Assembly: GCA_030762935.1 (NCBI GenBank)
Contig: CM060895.1
Span: 28,882,501-28,946,500 of the forward strand
Length of the DNA: 64,000 nt
Reading direction: 5' to 3'
Source: Hymenopus coronatus
Lineage: Eukaryota > Arthropoda > Insecta > Mantodea > Hymenopodidae
Below are positions 45,901 to 57,834 of the stretch, in pieces (the stretch's first letter is position 1; the number at the start of each line of letters is the position of its first letter). The notes under the pieces are model-generated. The model did not search any database and was not told the DNA's origin. It worked only from the letters and a program-made list of their open reading frames with translations. The translations under genes were made by a program, and so were the position numbers.

Positions 45901-46080
45901 TGTGAGGGATTTTTTACTTTTCTGTGCCACTGCAGGATGTATAGTCAAGTTTAATTTTATCTCAGGCTTTTATCTTTTTACCGACTTGCCTATTGAGTTA
46001 CTTTTATTTTCTTTTGCTCAGTGGGTTGTTCCTTGTGCGTTTCATCCCTTGGTTTTAATCTGGTCTTGATAGGCTTTATA
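42977..46080 (+). pseudogene. LINE D: second, GC-richer I-type family, 5'-truncated ORF2
   Basis: Starting directly after the ATC tail of copy B, the sequence enters a related but different LINE inside its endonuclease (LLLGVFNAHVPFGFP, where GDFNAH is expected). RT blocks follow: PVPWWIAECRDAFRARRRA, PEPDGIHIVMLLHLSSDG, SYRPISLKIAVCKMMERIINGRLRWWL, IQCGFRQYRSSTDYLVSLS and SSLFMDDFAIYCSSRRT (catalytic FMDD intact, near 44350-44400). RNase H: YYTDGSKNDCGMGCVFV (45168-45215), FVWVPSHMGVSSNAQADTAA. A Cys/His end lies near 45785-45840 (APCNEPLTVHHLLLDCC). It is clearly richer in G+C than the surroundings. About a dozen frame breaks. Confidence 0.88.
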
Positions 46081-46784
46081 CACACTGTCTGTCTCTTAAA
46101 ATGCTTTTTATAGGGGTTCAAAAACATGGATTATGTTGAAAAATTGCTATCACATTGTTGATTGGAAAACTACACTTTCTCTTAGTCTAAGAAGGTTACA
46201 TTCATATGACTTTTACTGCTGACTGTTATACAAACTATTGCTAAAGCCTATTCTTCCATCTCTTCAAATTAATTGAGATAAAAATTTCCAGAAATGGTTT
46301 TACCAGTAATCATTTTTTTGTAGGTCATTAAAAAGTGGATTATACTTTTTGTTTTTGAGTCCCTCTTTTCACAAAACCACAGAAATAACCGAATGGCTAC
46401 TTAACACTACAAAAATACATAAAATATTATAGAAATTCAACAAATAAAATTGGAAATTGTTAGTAACACAAAAATTGTTTTTACATAAATAATATATTTT
46501 AATGAGTTCTGCAGTCCTCATCTAGTAAGCTTTCATTCATCTCTTAAGGCTTACTAGTAATACAAAGAAATTATATAAGAAAATGCAGTCAGAATGAAGA
46601 GAACTTCAAAAATATACCTAAAACTTTGTTATACATTTTATTTTAATGTCTATATCTCAAATGTTTGGCATTTTAATCAAAATCATTAGAGCCAATTGTA
46701 AAATTAAAAATAATTAAAATAGTTTGGAATGGGGGAAAATGCTTTGTGCACACATGCCATACCATGCATGCACGCACTATCATC

Positions 46785-46844
<60 letters not shown>

Positions 46845-47405
46845 AAATACATTTCTGCTGGATTCAAGAGGCTCTAAAATCTGCATATATACTGAAATCT
46901 TGATATTTAATTTTTGATGGAATGCCTACTATTATTAAGGAAAAAGAAAGTAAAAATTACATCATTTCAAATATGGAAATAGCTCCTTGCAGTTCTGGGA
47001 AAGTCATAATACGTTTTGCATAGAGCAAAATGTTAATAATATTTATGCAACACTCAATTCTGAAGAGTAGGAATTTGAAAAAGGATATCTTAAGTAGAGA
47101 AATATGGAAGCAACACCTAAGAGTAGCCTAGGCCTGATCACACTGTAATGCTGCAGAAGAAGAGGTAGAAAAAGACTTAATAACTTCATAAATACCTATT
47201 GTTAAATTGTTATAAGGGTTTATGGTCTCATAACTGTGTGAAAAGTTCTCATAAAAACTTTGTTTCTTTTGTTTTATGGGAAGCAGAAATTGTGTAAAAT
47301 AATGTTTCATTGAATGTAAACAAAACAGTCATTTTGAGGAATGAATTATTATTCAAAGAAGATTTTGAATCTCAAGATTTAGCATTTAATATGACTGTGT
47401 TTCAG
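46081..47405. other. End of FASN intron 5: no recognised element
   Basis: AT-rich; a (CT)n run of about 55-60 bases lies near 46785-46842. The sequence upstream of the exon at 47406 is open in the exon's frame back to 47310 but lies before the acceptor. Confidence 0.5.
46785..46842. repeat. (CT)n microsatellite
   Basis: Nearly pure CT dinucleotides. Read on the reverse strand this gives an RE repeat in a spurious frame. Confidence 0.95.
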
Positions 47406-47636
47406 TATTATGCTGGTACCAAGAGGCCTGTGTGGTTTCTTTTTATTGGAATGGGAGTTCATTGGAATGGAATGGGAAAGGCTCTGATGCTGATACCTGC
47501 TTTTGCAGAAGTAATTGAGAAATTCCATCAAACTCTCTCACCTTTTGGCATCAATATCACTTCAGTGATCACTTCTGAGAATCCCAAGATATTTGACAAC
47601 ATTCTTAATGTATTCATTGGTACAGTTGCTCTACAG
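47406..47636 (+). CDS. FASN: Fatty acid synthase exon: start of malonyl/acetyl transferase
   Basis: This exon opens the MAT domain, which loads acetyl and malonyl groups onto the acyl carrier protein. The block TKRPVWFLFIGMG is the usual entry motif, and IFDNILNVFIG is also conserved. The family normally reads SGMGSQW or SGMGTQW. Here it is IGMGVHWNGMG, so the Ser before GMG is Ile and the usual S/T-Q pair is Val-His. The Met of GMG, whose backbone lines the oxyanion hole in animal FAS, is kept (47451-47453). The acceptor is tttcag and the donor GTAGGT; the exon is 231 nt, phase 0. The frame is open across both splice sites into intron sequence, so the borders rest on the splice signals and on joining to the neighbours. 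Confidence 0.9.
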
Positions 47637-47778
47637 GTAGGTGTGGCAAATAATGTTATATACCTTGATACATCTAGCTACATTCACAAATGTACTAAAA
47701 TTAAACTGATCAGTAAAAGTTTATTCATAAAGATAAGTGAAGTTTTGTTGCAAATTAATTGTTATTTTATCCTGGCAG

Positions 47779-47930
47779 GGTCAGTAATATATTGGTAGTG
47801 GCATGTCTGCCTCATATTCAATGGTCACAAGTTCAAATCTCACTTATGCTGAGTTACCAGATAAGGTTTTTTTCGAGGTTTTTCCTTATCGTCCGAAATG
47901 ACCATTCTGAAAATGTTCTGTTAATAAAAT
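47779..47930 (+). mobile_element. tRNA-derived SINE
   Basis: The head ggtcagtaatatattggtag has a box A-type attggtagtggca (from 47790), then ctgcctcatattcaatggtcac and a box B-type agttcaaatctc (47830-47841). A body with gaggtttttccttatcg is typical of arthropod SINEs. The 3' end is uncertain. Confidence 0.65.
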
Positions 47931-48400
47931 CAAAGCTTTTGTCTTTGAAAAAGAAAATAATGGGTGACTTTAAGTGTCTCTTTGTTGCTGATTCCAAAAT
48001 TATTTGCCAAACTTTTCTATCACCTATGGCTTTTCTGTGATTACATGAATAACATTTCTTGTATCTATGCTTTATAATATTAGGATATCTTAGCTGAAAT
48101 GGCATTTACTTGCCTAAAATGTTTGAACAGTTTTTCGGTTGAACTTCACTTGAGAATCACAGCTCCTCAGTGTGCAACAGTAGTCTGCCAAAGTACTTTT
48201 GCCTTTTCATGTCTGTTGTGTCTTTGAAGAGACTTTTCTATATTCATAGCCTTGTAGTTTTCAGGGGAGAAATCAAGATGGGATTGTATAAAATTATATT
48301 TTTAAAGACATATTACATCCCATGATTTTATACTTCTCAGAGGAGTTCTCTAGTTCTCAGAGCTGAAGTTTCTAGAAAGTTTATGACAAATGTTTTGAAA
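47931..48400. other. Unassigned stretch in FASN intron 6
   Basis: No motif is recognised; part may be the SINE tail. Confidence 0.4.
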
Positions 48401-49500
48401 GATACACTGAGGATATACAGAGAGCTAAGAACAATTTGGGGTAGAGAAAATTATGTAGATAAAGGTGACAAGTAAACAAGGAAAGAATCAGCATAGGTCT
48501 GAAATAGATAGCGAAATTGAAAAAATCTAGAGGAGGTTTAAATATAGAGGAATGACTAATGTGTGCAAGACAACAATCAGCATATGAATTTGGAATTGAA
48601 GAAAGTAAAGAAATGATTGCAGATGTTGGGGATATGGCCTTCTGGGGCACCTAGTGAAAAGCTATTTTCAATCTAGCCGAGTGGCAGGCAGAACGTGATT
48701 AAGACCCAATATTGTGAGAGGCACACTGGAGTCATTACTGGCATTTACTTGTGTGACACTGATGCTGTGCCTTAGACAGAGGACTGGAAGACAGCCCTAT
48801 AATGGAAGGCTGGGAACGAGGATAGCTGTGCCAGATGCTAATAGACACCAGTGCAGCTGTGACTGTAATCCAACCTGATATTGCTGGGGGCTTGCTGACT
48901 GGGAAAACGAAACGACCCTATGATATAGTGATAGCATTGAGCAAAATCTTGCCAGTGAACAAGGTGTTCTTGCTGGAATTAACCCTGGGATGAAGCACCA
49001 TAAATCTGCAAGTGTTTGTTGCTAGCATGGCTGAGGAGGAGCCACAATGCGACGGTTGACAAGCAGGAGGGTCCTATAACTGGGTGAAGACAAAATGGTG
49101 CTCCGGAGTGCCGACAGACATCTGAAGTCTGCAGACTGATCCTGAAAGAGGATGCGATTATGCTAAGTTGCAGTGATCACAAGGGCACATCTAGTGGACT
49201 AACTGTTCAAGGACCTCCCAAACCCTCCAGTTGAGCAACCACCCAAGAAGTGAGTGACGAGGTAGAGAATTGTTATTATCAACCATTATTACCAAGGCAG
49301 CAGAGAAGGTTCCCAGTATTGCCAAACCCAGACCGAGGGGTGCAAGCCCAGGTTCCAACAAGCATGGCCAGGACTGTACCATGTAGTAAAAAGGATCAAC
49401 AAGGATGTTGACTGCACTCAGGGGGAAAGATGATGGTGGTGTACCAAAAATGTTTAGTCCACTGGACATTGCTGGTCAGGATGATCAGCTCTGAGGAGGC
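48401..49500 (+). pseudogene. Gypsy-like gag end and protease, second copy, decayed
   Basis: This fragment is homologous to 31075-31860. A broken zinc-knuckle stretch (ttggggatatggccttctggggcacctagtg) lies near 48627. The protease-like block MLIDTSAAVTVIQPDIAGGLLTG follows (48835-48900), where DTGA or DSGA is expected and DTSA is found, so the catalytic Gly is Ser. Then YDIVIALSKILPVNKVFLLEL parallels the 31470-31550 part of the first copy, and the matching tail (gacaaaatggtgctccggag to caaggacctcc) runs to about 49210. It is strongly decayed. Neither RT nor an LTR was identified. Confidence 0.65.
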
Positions 49501-51867
49501 AGCAGTATAATGACAGCTGAGTCTGTCCTTCTGCCTGAGAGCATGGCTGCCTGGCCTGCTCTAACAAAAGAGCAAACATGCACAATAACCAGGCAAACAG
49601 AGGCCTTTGTCTGTTTTCTTGCAAAACATCTCGGGCATTTTCTACCTCCAGTGATTTTTTGTAATTTGTATTACTGGAACTTTCGGAGTATATAACTGAC
49701 TATGGACTATGTAAGGAGTCAAGAAGTGCCAGTATGTGAAGTAAAGAGTTAAAAGTCAATCTAGTGAGTGATAAGGCTAAGACAGTGACATGAACGTAGT
49801 ATTTCAGTTATTTGTGTACCAAAAGTGTAAAGTGTCATATTAAGTGGAGTGCTTTAGTGACGAATATAATGAATTTAACAGAAGCTGGTGTTCTCATTTA
49901 GTACAGTATTAAACATATAGGTTTCAGTTGAATTGTAAATGGAAGAGAGCATAGCATTAACTTTCTTATGAGAAGCCTTTTATTCATTGGGTAAGTTGTT
50001 ATACACTTCCATCACAATTGAATTGACAACAGAAAAAAACACAGGGTTACGTTCTTTTTTTAAAGAAAGTTCCTATTCATTTAGGAACTATAACTTACAA
50101 TCACAGTTTTATGAAGGAAATGTAATTTATTATTAATATTCATGAATTCCCAAGCAAAGATCTTTAATTTCTGCCGACAGCTGGCGATGTTTTACTTGGT
50201 AATTACCTATGGAATTTGACAAGAGTATCGAATATAATCCCACAGTAATAAAGAATATATAAAGCATAAGATGTTGCTCAAGCAAAGTCATATTAGCCAC
50301 CCACTCTCACCTTTTCTTGACCTCTCCTACTAGCACCATGTTGAAGCGTAAAGTAGTTGAATATTACCAAAAATATTGCTAAATGAAGGTTGCAAATGTA
50401 TGAAAATGTTGCTAAATTAATGTTCCAAAGCACTTTCACTATGCTTTGATTCATTAGGGTTTCCTCTTCACAGAAATCTTGTAGTTGCTCTGTGATTGCT
50501 GCTTCATTTCTCTCCTAAAAATATCTCTTGGCTGTGATTTGTGGCTTAGGGTCCTTATGCAAAATATAAAATATATATAAAATTATTTGTTAAGTTTAAA
50601 ATCAGAACACCATTGTGTCAGCTCAGACCATAGCACCTAAATGAATGACAATTGAACTGTTAATAAATACTAACTATTGCCACCAACAATGAGAACAAGA
50701 AAATAGTTTGTTTGAAAATTTAGAACACACTACACCTTTTTCTTAAGAAACATTTATTTGGAAATTTATATTATTTGATATGTAATGGGGGAAAAAAGAT
50801 TTCAGGGTTGAAAGCTGAAGAAATCTGCTGATTTCAGTAATGGAATATGAAGTAGATTGGTTTGAAATGGGGATTCATGTAGTAGGAATTTGTAATATCT
50901 CTGGGACTGGTTGTAATGGATTCATCAACAGATATGGCTTCAGTGAAGATATGTTATCATGATCTTTATTAATTCTTGCTCCCACATCCAATATAAATTA
51001 TATTCAACTCACTGGCAACATGGAGCCTGTTAACCACTGCATACTGATACTATTATTATAGTGGTACCTCACTATAAATGAAGTTTAGTTAAAAATTATA
51101 TTTACATTGCTTCTCTGTTACTAGCTTCACTTTTTACATATATACCAAAGAATATATTAATTTGAGAACAAATGATCATGTACTTCAGCTGGTTGTTGTA
51201 CATACTGCTCCAGTCTTACTGTTGGATCAATGATGAGCCTATTGGGATGGTGAGTATGTCTATCTGATGAGAGGAGTGTCTTGAGAGAATCCTTGTAATT
51301 CTTCAAATAGAAAATGACCTTTTGCTTTAAATACTTCAACAATAGAAATACTTATTTTATGGTGTTAACAATTCTGCAATGTCTCTCCCAAAGGATATAT
51401 GCCCAAAATGTGGCCAAGGTTTTCAGTCTCCAACTCCATTGCGATAATGTTTACCATCTTGGTACCTTCGCTGTATTGTATGCAGCAAACGTTGACATTC
51501 ATTTTTAATAGTTTACCATTCACTGGTGTTAAGCTCATCAGATTATTGGATCCATTTATTAGCAGGAGAGTACTACTTGCATGGAGAAAGGGTGCTTCAG
51601 GATTGGAATTTATGTTCCATCAATTCTTTTCTAAGTACCTTAACTCGCACCAGTTTAGTTCACACATTCTCAAGTTCTAGTTTCTGTAGACATGATTTTG
51701 TCTCGCCCAGTAAGTCACGACAAGTATTGATAATGATGTTTTGTGATCTCTGTATATTGAGATATGCGTTAATATGTTGTAAATGGGCTTCCCAGCTTGA
51801 CTTGAAAAGCCCTAGTCCTTTACATTTGTTATCTGTATACAGCATAGAGTCAGGGATTTCAATTCCC
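49501..51867. other. Intron 6 stretch without an assignable element
   Basis: Mostly AT-rich. Reverse-strand frames at 51157-51342 and 51660-51845 (KGLGLFKSSWEAHLQHINA and so on) look protein-like and lie in the same orientation, but I could not match them to any family. They may be one unrecognised retroelement running from about 51845 to 51150. Confidence 0.35.
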
Positions 51868-52668
51868 CCAGGGGCCTACTGTGGTAGGCATGGGTTTGGC
51901 ACACATGGGATCCTGAGCCAACCTTAACTCCCTCCTGTGGGCAACCTCCGAATGGTGAGGGAGTCAATAGGTCAAAATGCCCACCCACGTGTTGGCTGTG
52001 CATGGAGACCCGTTTTGGTGGAATGGAATATTCTGGTTGGTTGAGGGTTGCATATCTGAGCCTGGACCTTCTGTCTTTTCGGGGACTAAGGAGGGTACGG
52101 AGCTTAATACACCACTTTGGCTTGTGCTTACCTAAACGGAAGGCTAGGGACTAGCCCATGCCTAGTCAATCGGCCAGGACTAGGTAATATATCAAACTCC
52201 AGGGTGAGTGGGGTGGCAAGCCTGCTATATCCCCTGTGTAGCCCTGTCACCCCAGTGGGGTGACCCCTTGTTGGACTCCATGGTTGGTGGGGAGCACTGG
52301 GGGATGAAAATTAAAAATTATTTTCAAGGCAAAAACCAAAAAATCCATTAAATATGGTACAGAGTTTGGAAAAGAAGTAGTCGAGTGTTGTGGTCCTCGC
52401 TACTTGATTGTTTATAGAAATGAGGAGGGAAGAAAGTTCTCTAGCATAAGTCCTTTTATCATTCAAAAGGGTCTTGATAACATTCTTGCATAAGGGCTCG
52501 TAATGGCACGTTCCTGGTACAAGTACAAATAGCATCCCAGGCTGCAAAATTGTAAACGGCCAAAATGTTAGCCAGCTATCCAGTAAAGGTTGACATACAT
52601 AAAATGTTGAACTCCTCACACGGTGTGATAAACACCCACGCTTTGGACGCTTCGACCAGTGCGGAAAT
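51868..52668 (+). mobile_element. LINE copy C: 5' UTR
   Basis: The leader matches copy A at 15540-16290: cccccaggggcctactgtgg, gtgggcaacctccgaatgg, gtcaataggtcaaaatgccc, ccagtggggtgaccccttgttgg, then ggcaaaaaccaaaaaatcc. The shared starting point in A and C indicates the true or near-true 5' end of the family. Confidence 0.82.
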
Positions 52669-53720
52669 TCAAGAAAATCTTGCTCCCCAAGGCATGTTCA
52701 AAGAAAAGTAAATGGAGAATTTGTGCCTACCTGTACCATGTTTGTTACCTTTGATCGGGTAGATCTCCCTCAAAGAATAATGGCAGGGTATGAATCCATT
52801 GAGGTAAGACCATATATACCAAAGCTGCTTAGATGTTATAGATGTCAGCGCTTTGGTCACACCAGTGAATTCTGCAACAGTGAGACTACCTGTGTCAACT
52901 GCAGTAAAATCTAACATGACAGAGAATGCACGTCAGATTCAACATGTGCTAACTGTAACGGTGAGCATCCGTCAAGTTCCCGTATTTGTCCCTTTTTGCA
53001 GAGGAAAAGACGATCCAGGAGATACGGGTTAAAGAGAAGGTATCCTTCTTGGAAGCCTGGAAACTCTTGGAATTCGCCAACCCTCTGTCCCTAAGTATGG
53101 TACCTATAGCTCAGTTGTAGCTAAGTCAGTACAAAGTCAGGAAATCGCAACCCAAACCTGCGATATAAACATTTTATTACAGAAAAGATTCTCATTGTCA
53201 GCTCACTTCCTAGACCTTCGACTTCAACTTCTAAGTCAGTATCATCTACTAATTCTGAAACTACAAAGAGCATTACAGTTAAATTACAACCAAAGCAATC
53301 GACCTCAACCAACAAGACTGGCAAGGTAATAATACATAAAGAACCAAAAAGAAGGTTCAAGACCAGCTATGAGAGAACCGACTTCCTCAAGCAAAGTGTA
53401 AGGTCTATTCCCAAAACAACAAAGGGAAACAAGAGTCCATGGAGGTCATCTTCTGAGGATTCGTCTGGGAAGGACTCAGGTCGGTGACATTACTCTCTCT
53501 TACGGTCTCTATTTTCAGTTGGTTCGAGGTACTTGAACCGAAATTTTTAATTGGAAAAGGTTCCTCCCAATTGGAGGAGATAGAAGAATATGATAATGCC
53601 CTGACTGCCAGAAGGACAATGACAAAGAGGCAGGACTATCCTCCTGTAGAAGGTGTTAGTCCGACTGAACCGATCTCCGCAGCATTCAAGATAGAAATAG
53701 CCACAATGTACAGCTTATCC
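52669..53720 (+). pseudogene. LINE copy C: ORF1 (gag with CCHC knuckles)
   Basis: ORF1 begins in the GVINTHALDASTSAEIQENLA stretch (about 52620-52690) and reads FVTFDRVDLPQRIMAGYES, CYRCQRFGHTSEFCNSET, CVNCSKI, then CANCNGEHPSSSRICP, followed by a basic region and a Ser/Thr/Lys-rich tail. A stop after CVNCSKI (52912-52914) and frameshifts disrupt it. The triple Cys-His knuckle is as in copies A and B. Confidence 0.85.
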
Positions 53721-56700
53721 CATTATAAAGAACATGGCTATTCTGCAATAGAACATACGCGGAATAAGAACACAGAACTGAGCTTGAACTGTTGCTTAAC
53801 CAGAAGGATCCTTTAGCCGTATGTTTGCAAGAGACTTGAGTTCTGTCCACAAGACAGCTTCAAAATCAAATGGTATATTCATGTAAGATGTAATTTATCA
53901 CCGAAAGAGGGTGTGCCTGCACACGGAGGCACTATGAAGCTCATCAGAGATTATATATTCGCGCAATCAGTATCATTACATTCAGACATCCAGTCAGTGG
54001 TGTAAGGATTAAACTGTCACATACCAGATTCACCATTTGTAATATACTATATCTTCCTCCGAGGAACGACCTCTATCTCAATGATTTAGGGGATCTAGTT
54101 TCTCAACTACCAACACCTTTTCTTTTGGTAGGTGATGTGAATGCCCACCATCCACTTTGGGGCTCACCTCGGGGTTATGCGAGAGGTAAGTTAAATGCCG
54201 ATTTCTTGAACAATTATAACCTAACTCTCCTGAACACCGGAGAGCCTACATTTCTTTCTGATGCTTTCAACAGTTTTTCATACCTGGATTTAGCAGTTGG
54301 TTCACCACAAATAGTATCTTCCTTACAGTGGAATATCATCTCTGATTTACATTCTAGTGACCACTTTCCATGTTTTATTAGTCTCTTAATGCAATATACA
54401 TGTTCCACACGTTTACCTAGATGGCGCATAGATCAAGCCAACTGGAACCTTTACTCACGGTTGGCTGCTTCTTATAACGAGCACGACTCTGTGAATGTTG
54501 TTAGTGGAACACCTCACAAAAAATATTTTTGATGCTGCTGTCATCGATTTCCGCTACCTTGGTGGACCGATGAATGCCAAAATGCCATTTGTGCTTGCAT
54601 GCATGCTCTCAGGATTTTCGAACGTCGCCCAACACTGGTAACCTAATTGAGTATAAAAAGATGCGTGCCAAATCTAGGGAGTTATTAAGGATAGCAAAAG
54701 GACATCATGCAGCAAGTTTGTAGTATCATTCAATCGACATACACCTTCCTCTATCGTATGGGATAAGTTAAGCACGTGGACTCTAACATACTCCAATCGC
54801 TGGTCTTAAAACAACTGTAGGAGATGTAATTGATAAGTTTGACGTGGCCTACACTTTTGGCAGTGCTTATGCTCAAGTGTCTAGCTTAGAGAATTATTAG
54901 CCAGAATTTCTTCCTGTTAAGGCTCAAGTGGAATCTCAAGGTTTCAACTTTTGTTCTAAAAAATTTGAAGATCACAATCGTCTCTACACTACCAGGGAGT
55001 TAAACATGCACTATCATCTTCGCAAAACTCTGCTCCAGGTCCTGATGTAATACACGTCCAAATGTTGCAACATCTTTCTTGTGAAGGTAAGGCCTTCCTG
55101 CTCGAGTTCTATAATCGTGTTTGGGTTGGTGCCTTTTTTTCAGAAAAGTAACGAGAGGTCACCAATGTACCTATTTTGAAAGCTGGAAAGAACCGTTTTA
55201 TTCCATCCAGCTACCATCATATTTCCATCACCAGTTGCGTTTGCAAGGAACGCATGATAAATGGACGGTTGATATGGTGGCTAGAAACTCACAACCTACT
55301 GACCAACACCCAGTGCGGTTTTCGACAACGTCGTTCAGCCGCTGACCACCTTGTCTTAATTTCAACGCAGACACTGAATGGATTCATGAAGAACTGTCAA
55401 ACCGTTGGGGTATTCTTTGACCTCAAAAAGGTTTATGATACGTGTTGGCGAACAGGGATAATACATTCCCTATACCACTGGAATATACGTGGGCTACTTC
55501 CGTCATTCATTCAGCAGTTTATGAAGTACCGCATTTTACGAGTAAGAGCCGATCGTTTTTATCAAATATTTTTGTTCAGGAGTGCCACAGGGATCCGTAC
55601 TAAGCGTCACGCTGATTGCTATAGAAATTAATTCTATCTTGAAATGTATTCTCCCAGGAGTATCATCCTGTTTAATTGTAGTCGACTTTGCTATCTATTG
55701 TACTTCTCAGCGCATACCTTTTTTTGGAACGCCGCCTGCAGCGGTGTTTAGACAACCTTTCAAATTGGAGCTCTAAAAACGGCTTTCCCTTCTCTACTGA
55801 AAAGTCACTCTGCGTGAACTTCTGGCGCCGCAGGAGGCGATTACCACCTTCGCTGCGGTTTGGTCCAGTTTTACTACCGTTTGCAGATGAGACAGGATTC
55901 CTTGGATTGACATTCAATAGAAAACTGTGTTTATCGCCACATAAAGCACAGCTGAAAGTGCGCTGGAACCGTTCTGTGAATAGTTTATGAATGCTAAGTG
56001 GCAAATCCTGGGGAGTGGATCGGGCAGTCTTCCTACGACTTTATCGTGCACTGATTTGAGCCAAGTTAGATTACAGATGCATGGTGTATTCTTCGGCAAG
56101 ACCATCTGTGCTGAGAAGATTAGACACTGTCCATAATCAGGGTATTGGAGCTTTTCCAACTAGTCCAGGAGCTAAACTTTATGCTGAATCGGTAGAACCC
56201 CTCTGCAGTGTGGACGTGATATTCTGTTAACAAATTATGGTTGTGGTCTAAAGTGCTTGCCTTCATTTCCAACATTTGCTCCTTTTTTTAACACCGAGCT
56301 GGACGAATGTTATAGAAATATCTCAATTTGTCCACAGCCTCCAGGTGTTCGCTTCCGAGAGCTTCTTCATAAGCATGATATTGTAATGCCTAGAATGTTT
56401 TCAATGGAGAAAGGGTGCACCCACGTTGGTTACGTACAACATCCCATGTAAACCTCAGGATGACGGCATACCGAAAGTCTACAATGCCTTTTTCTAGTAT
56501 CCGTAGGTGTATTTTAGAATTTTTGTTAAATTACAATGACCTAACTTGTATATATATACTGATGGAATTAAGTGCATCGATGGTGTTGGGTGTTCTGTTG
56601 TTTATGATGCTGAACAACATTAATTCGGTTTTCATAGTGGTACATTCATTTATAGTGCGGAGCTGCATGCAATATATCGAGCCATTCTGCAAGTTAGCCA

Positions 56701-57300
56701 TCGAAATTTGAGTGACAGCCTTATATTGAGTGATTCCCTTAGTGTACTTCAGAACCTTAGAGATCTGTACAACTACTATCTTGTTGTGCAGCGTATCCAG
56801 GATGTCCTCTGCTATATATGCTGCCTGGGTTATTGTGGAGTGTGCATGGATTCCTAGTCACGTTGGCTTGCCGGGGAATGAACTGGCTGATTTTGCAACA
56901 AAGATGGCAACCACCGTGCCAAGTACAAAAATTTATTTTATATTATTGTAAGACTTTAAGCTTGTTGTGGGTAGAGCGGTACTTTCGTGCTGGCATGAAG
57001 AGTGGTCAGCTCTTTGCGGAAACAAGTTTAGAGTAGTGAAGAACCTTCCAACAAACTGGGTAACTTCCTCTCGTCAAAATCGATGGTAGGAAGTAATTTT
57101 GGCTTGTTTGTGTACTGGCCACTGCAATTTTACACAAAGTTTCCTTCTTAAGAGTGAGTATGCTCAATTGTGTCCACTATGTGGAGAAGATTTGTTTGTC
57201 CGTCATGTTTTGCTAGAGTGTGTTTATCTTGTGCATTTTTGGGAATCCGTGCAATTGCTGGTCAGCCTTACAGAAGTCCTTGCATGATAATCGAGTGGTA
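53721..57300 (+). pseudogene. LINE copy C ORF2: endonuclease, RT, RNase H, CCHC
   Basis: The endonuclease block is the best kept of the three copies: LVGDVNAHHPLWGSPRGYARG (54125-54185), LLNTGEPTFLSDAF, IISDLHSSDHFPCFIS and RWRIDQANWNLY. RT: PSSYHHISITSCVC, MINGRLIWWLETHNLL, TQCGFRQRRSAADHLV, VGVFFDLKKVYDTCW, then CLIVVDFAIYC where FVDDF is expected, so the first catalytic Asp of this motif is Val. RNase H: YIYTDGIKC (G-S changed), AELHAIYRAILQ, SDSLSVLQNL, AWIPSHVGLPGNELADFA. The end is LCPLCGEDLFVRHVLLEC. It carries many shifts and stops. Confidence 0.88.
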
Positions 57301-57575
57301 GCTAAGATTTTGAAATATTTATCAAAGATAACCTTAAAATTTTGGATTTAGTTGCTTTTGGCCTAGTTTTTGCAGTAGTTTGGAAATATTTTTCTGAAAT
57401 CAACTCTCTGTGTCTTTTGCCGTGATTGAATTTCAGATGTAACCTGCATTGTTATTTATAATATTGTTTAATGAGCTTTATCTTTGGCTTTTGTGATGAT
57501 TTGGTTGATAAGGGTGCTGATGACTTGCAGTTTAGTGCCCCTAAACACTATCATCATTGTCATCATCATCACATC
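57301..57575 (+). mobile_element. LINE copy C 3' UTR with ATC-rich tail
   Basis: The 3' UTR ends gggtgctgatgacttgcagtttagtgcccctaaacactatcatcattgtcatcatcatc. It matches the end of copy B (42910-42975), giving a common 3' terminus for the family. Confidence 0.85.
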
Positions 57576-57654
57576 ACAGATATCAATAATTATCAATAAA
57601 ACAGATTAACTGCAATTAAAATAAAATATTAGTTTTTTTAAAATTCCTTAATAA

Positions 57655-57812
57655 ATATCCCATCCTGAAGGGAGTTTTCAGTGACAAATTTCCAGAGCCG
57701 AGGGTTGTAAAGGTTTACCATATGGTTAATCCTCCCTTTCTCCAGACATTTGTACCACAGTAACTTCAGCTCTATTTGGTCAAATGCTTTCTTTATGTTG
57801 ATGAAACCTATT
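57655..57812 (-). pseudogene. Short LINE reverse transcriptase remnant
   Basis: On the reverse strand: GFINIKKAFDQIELKLLW (a degraded F-D-KKAFD block containing RT motif A) and KCLEKGRINHMVNLYNPRLW. It lies beside the end of the reverse-oriented repeat copy at 57835. Confidence 0.6.
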
Positions 57813-57834
57813 ATTTAAATATGCTATGCATATA

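Noticed and set aside
46673..46867. A reverse frame with an RE repeat
   Set aside because: It is the translation of the (CT)n microsatellite.
47310..47405. FASN exon 6 beginning at the upstream ATG at 47310
   Set aside because: Residues before YYAGTKRPVW have no resemblance to FAS, and a good acceptor (tttcag) stands at 47405 that joins exon 5 in phase.
47779..47850. A tRNA gene
   Set aside because: tRNA-like head only; a SINE body follows.
51526..51927. A + strand 133-codon frame
   Set aside because: No motif; it runs over the LINE copy C 5' border and is opposite to the protein-like reverse frames.
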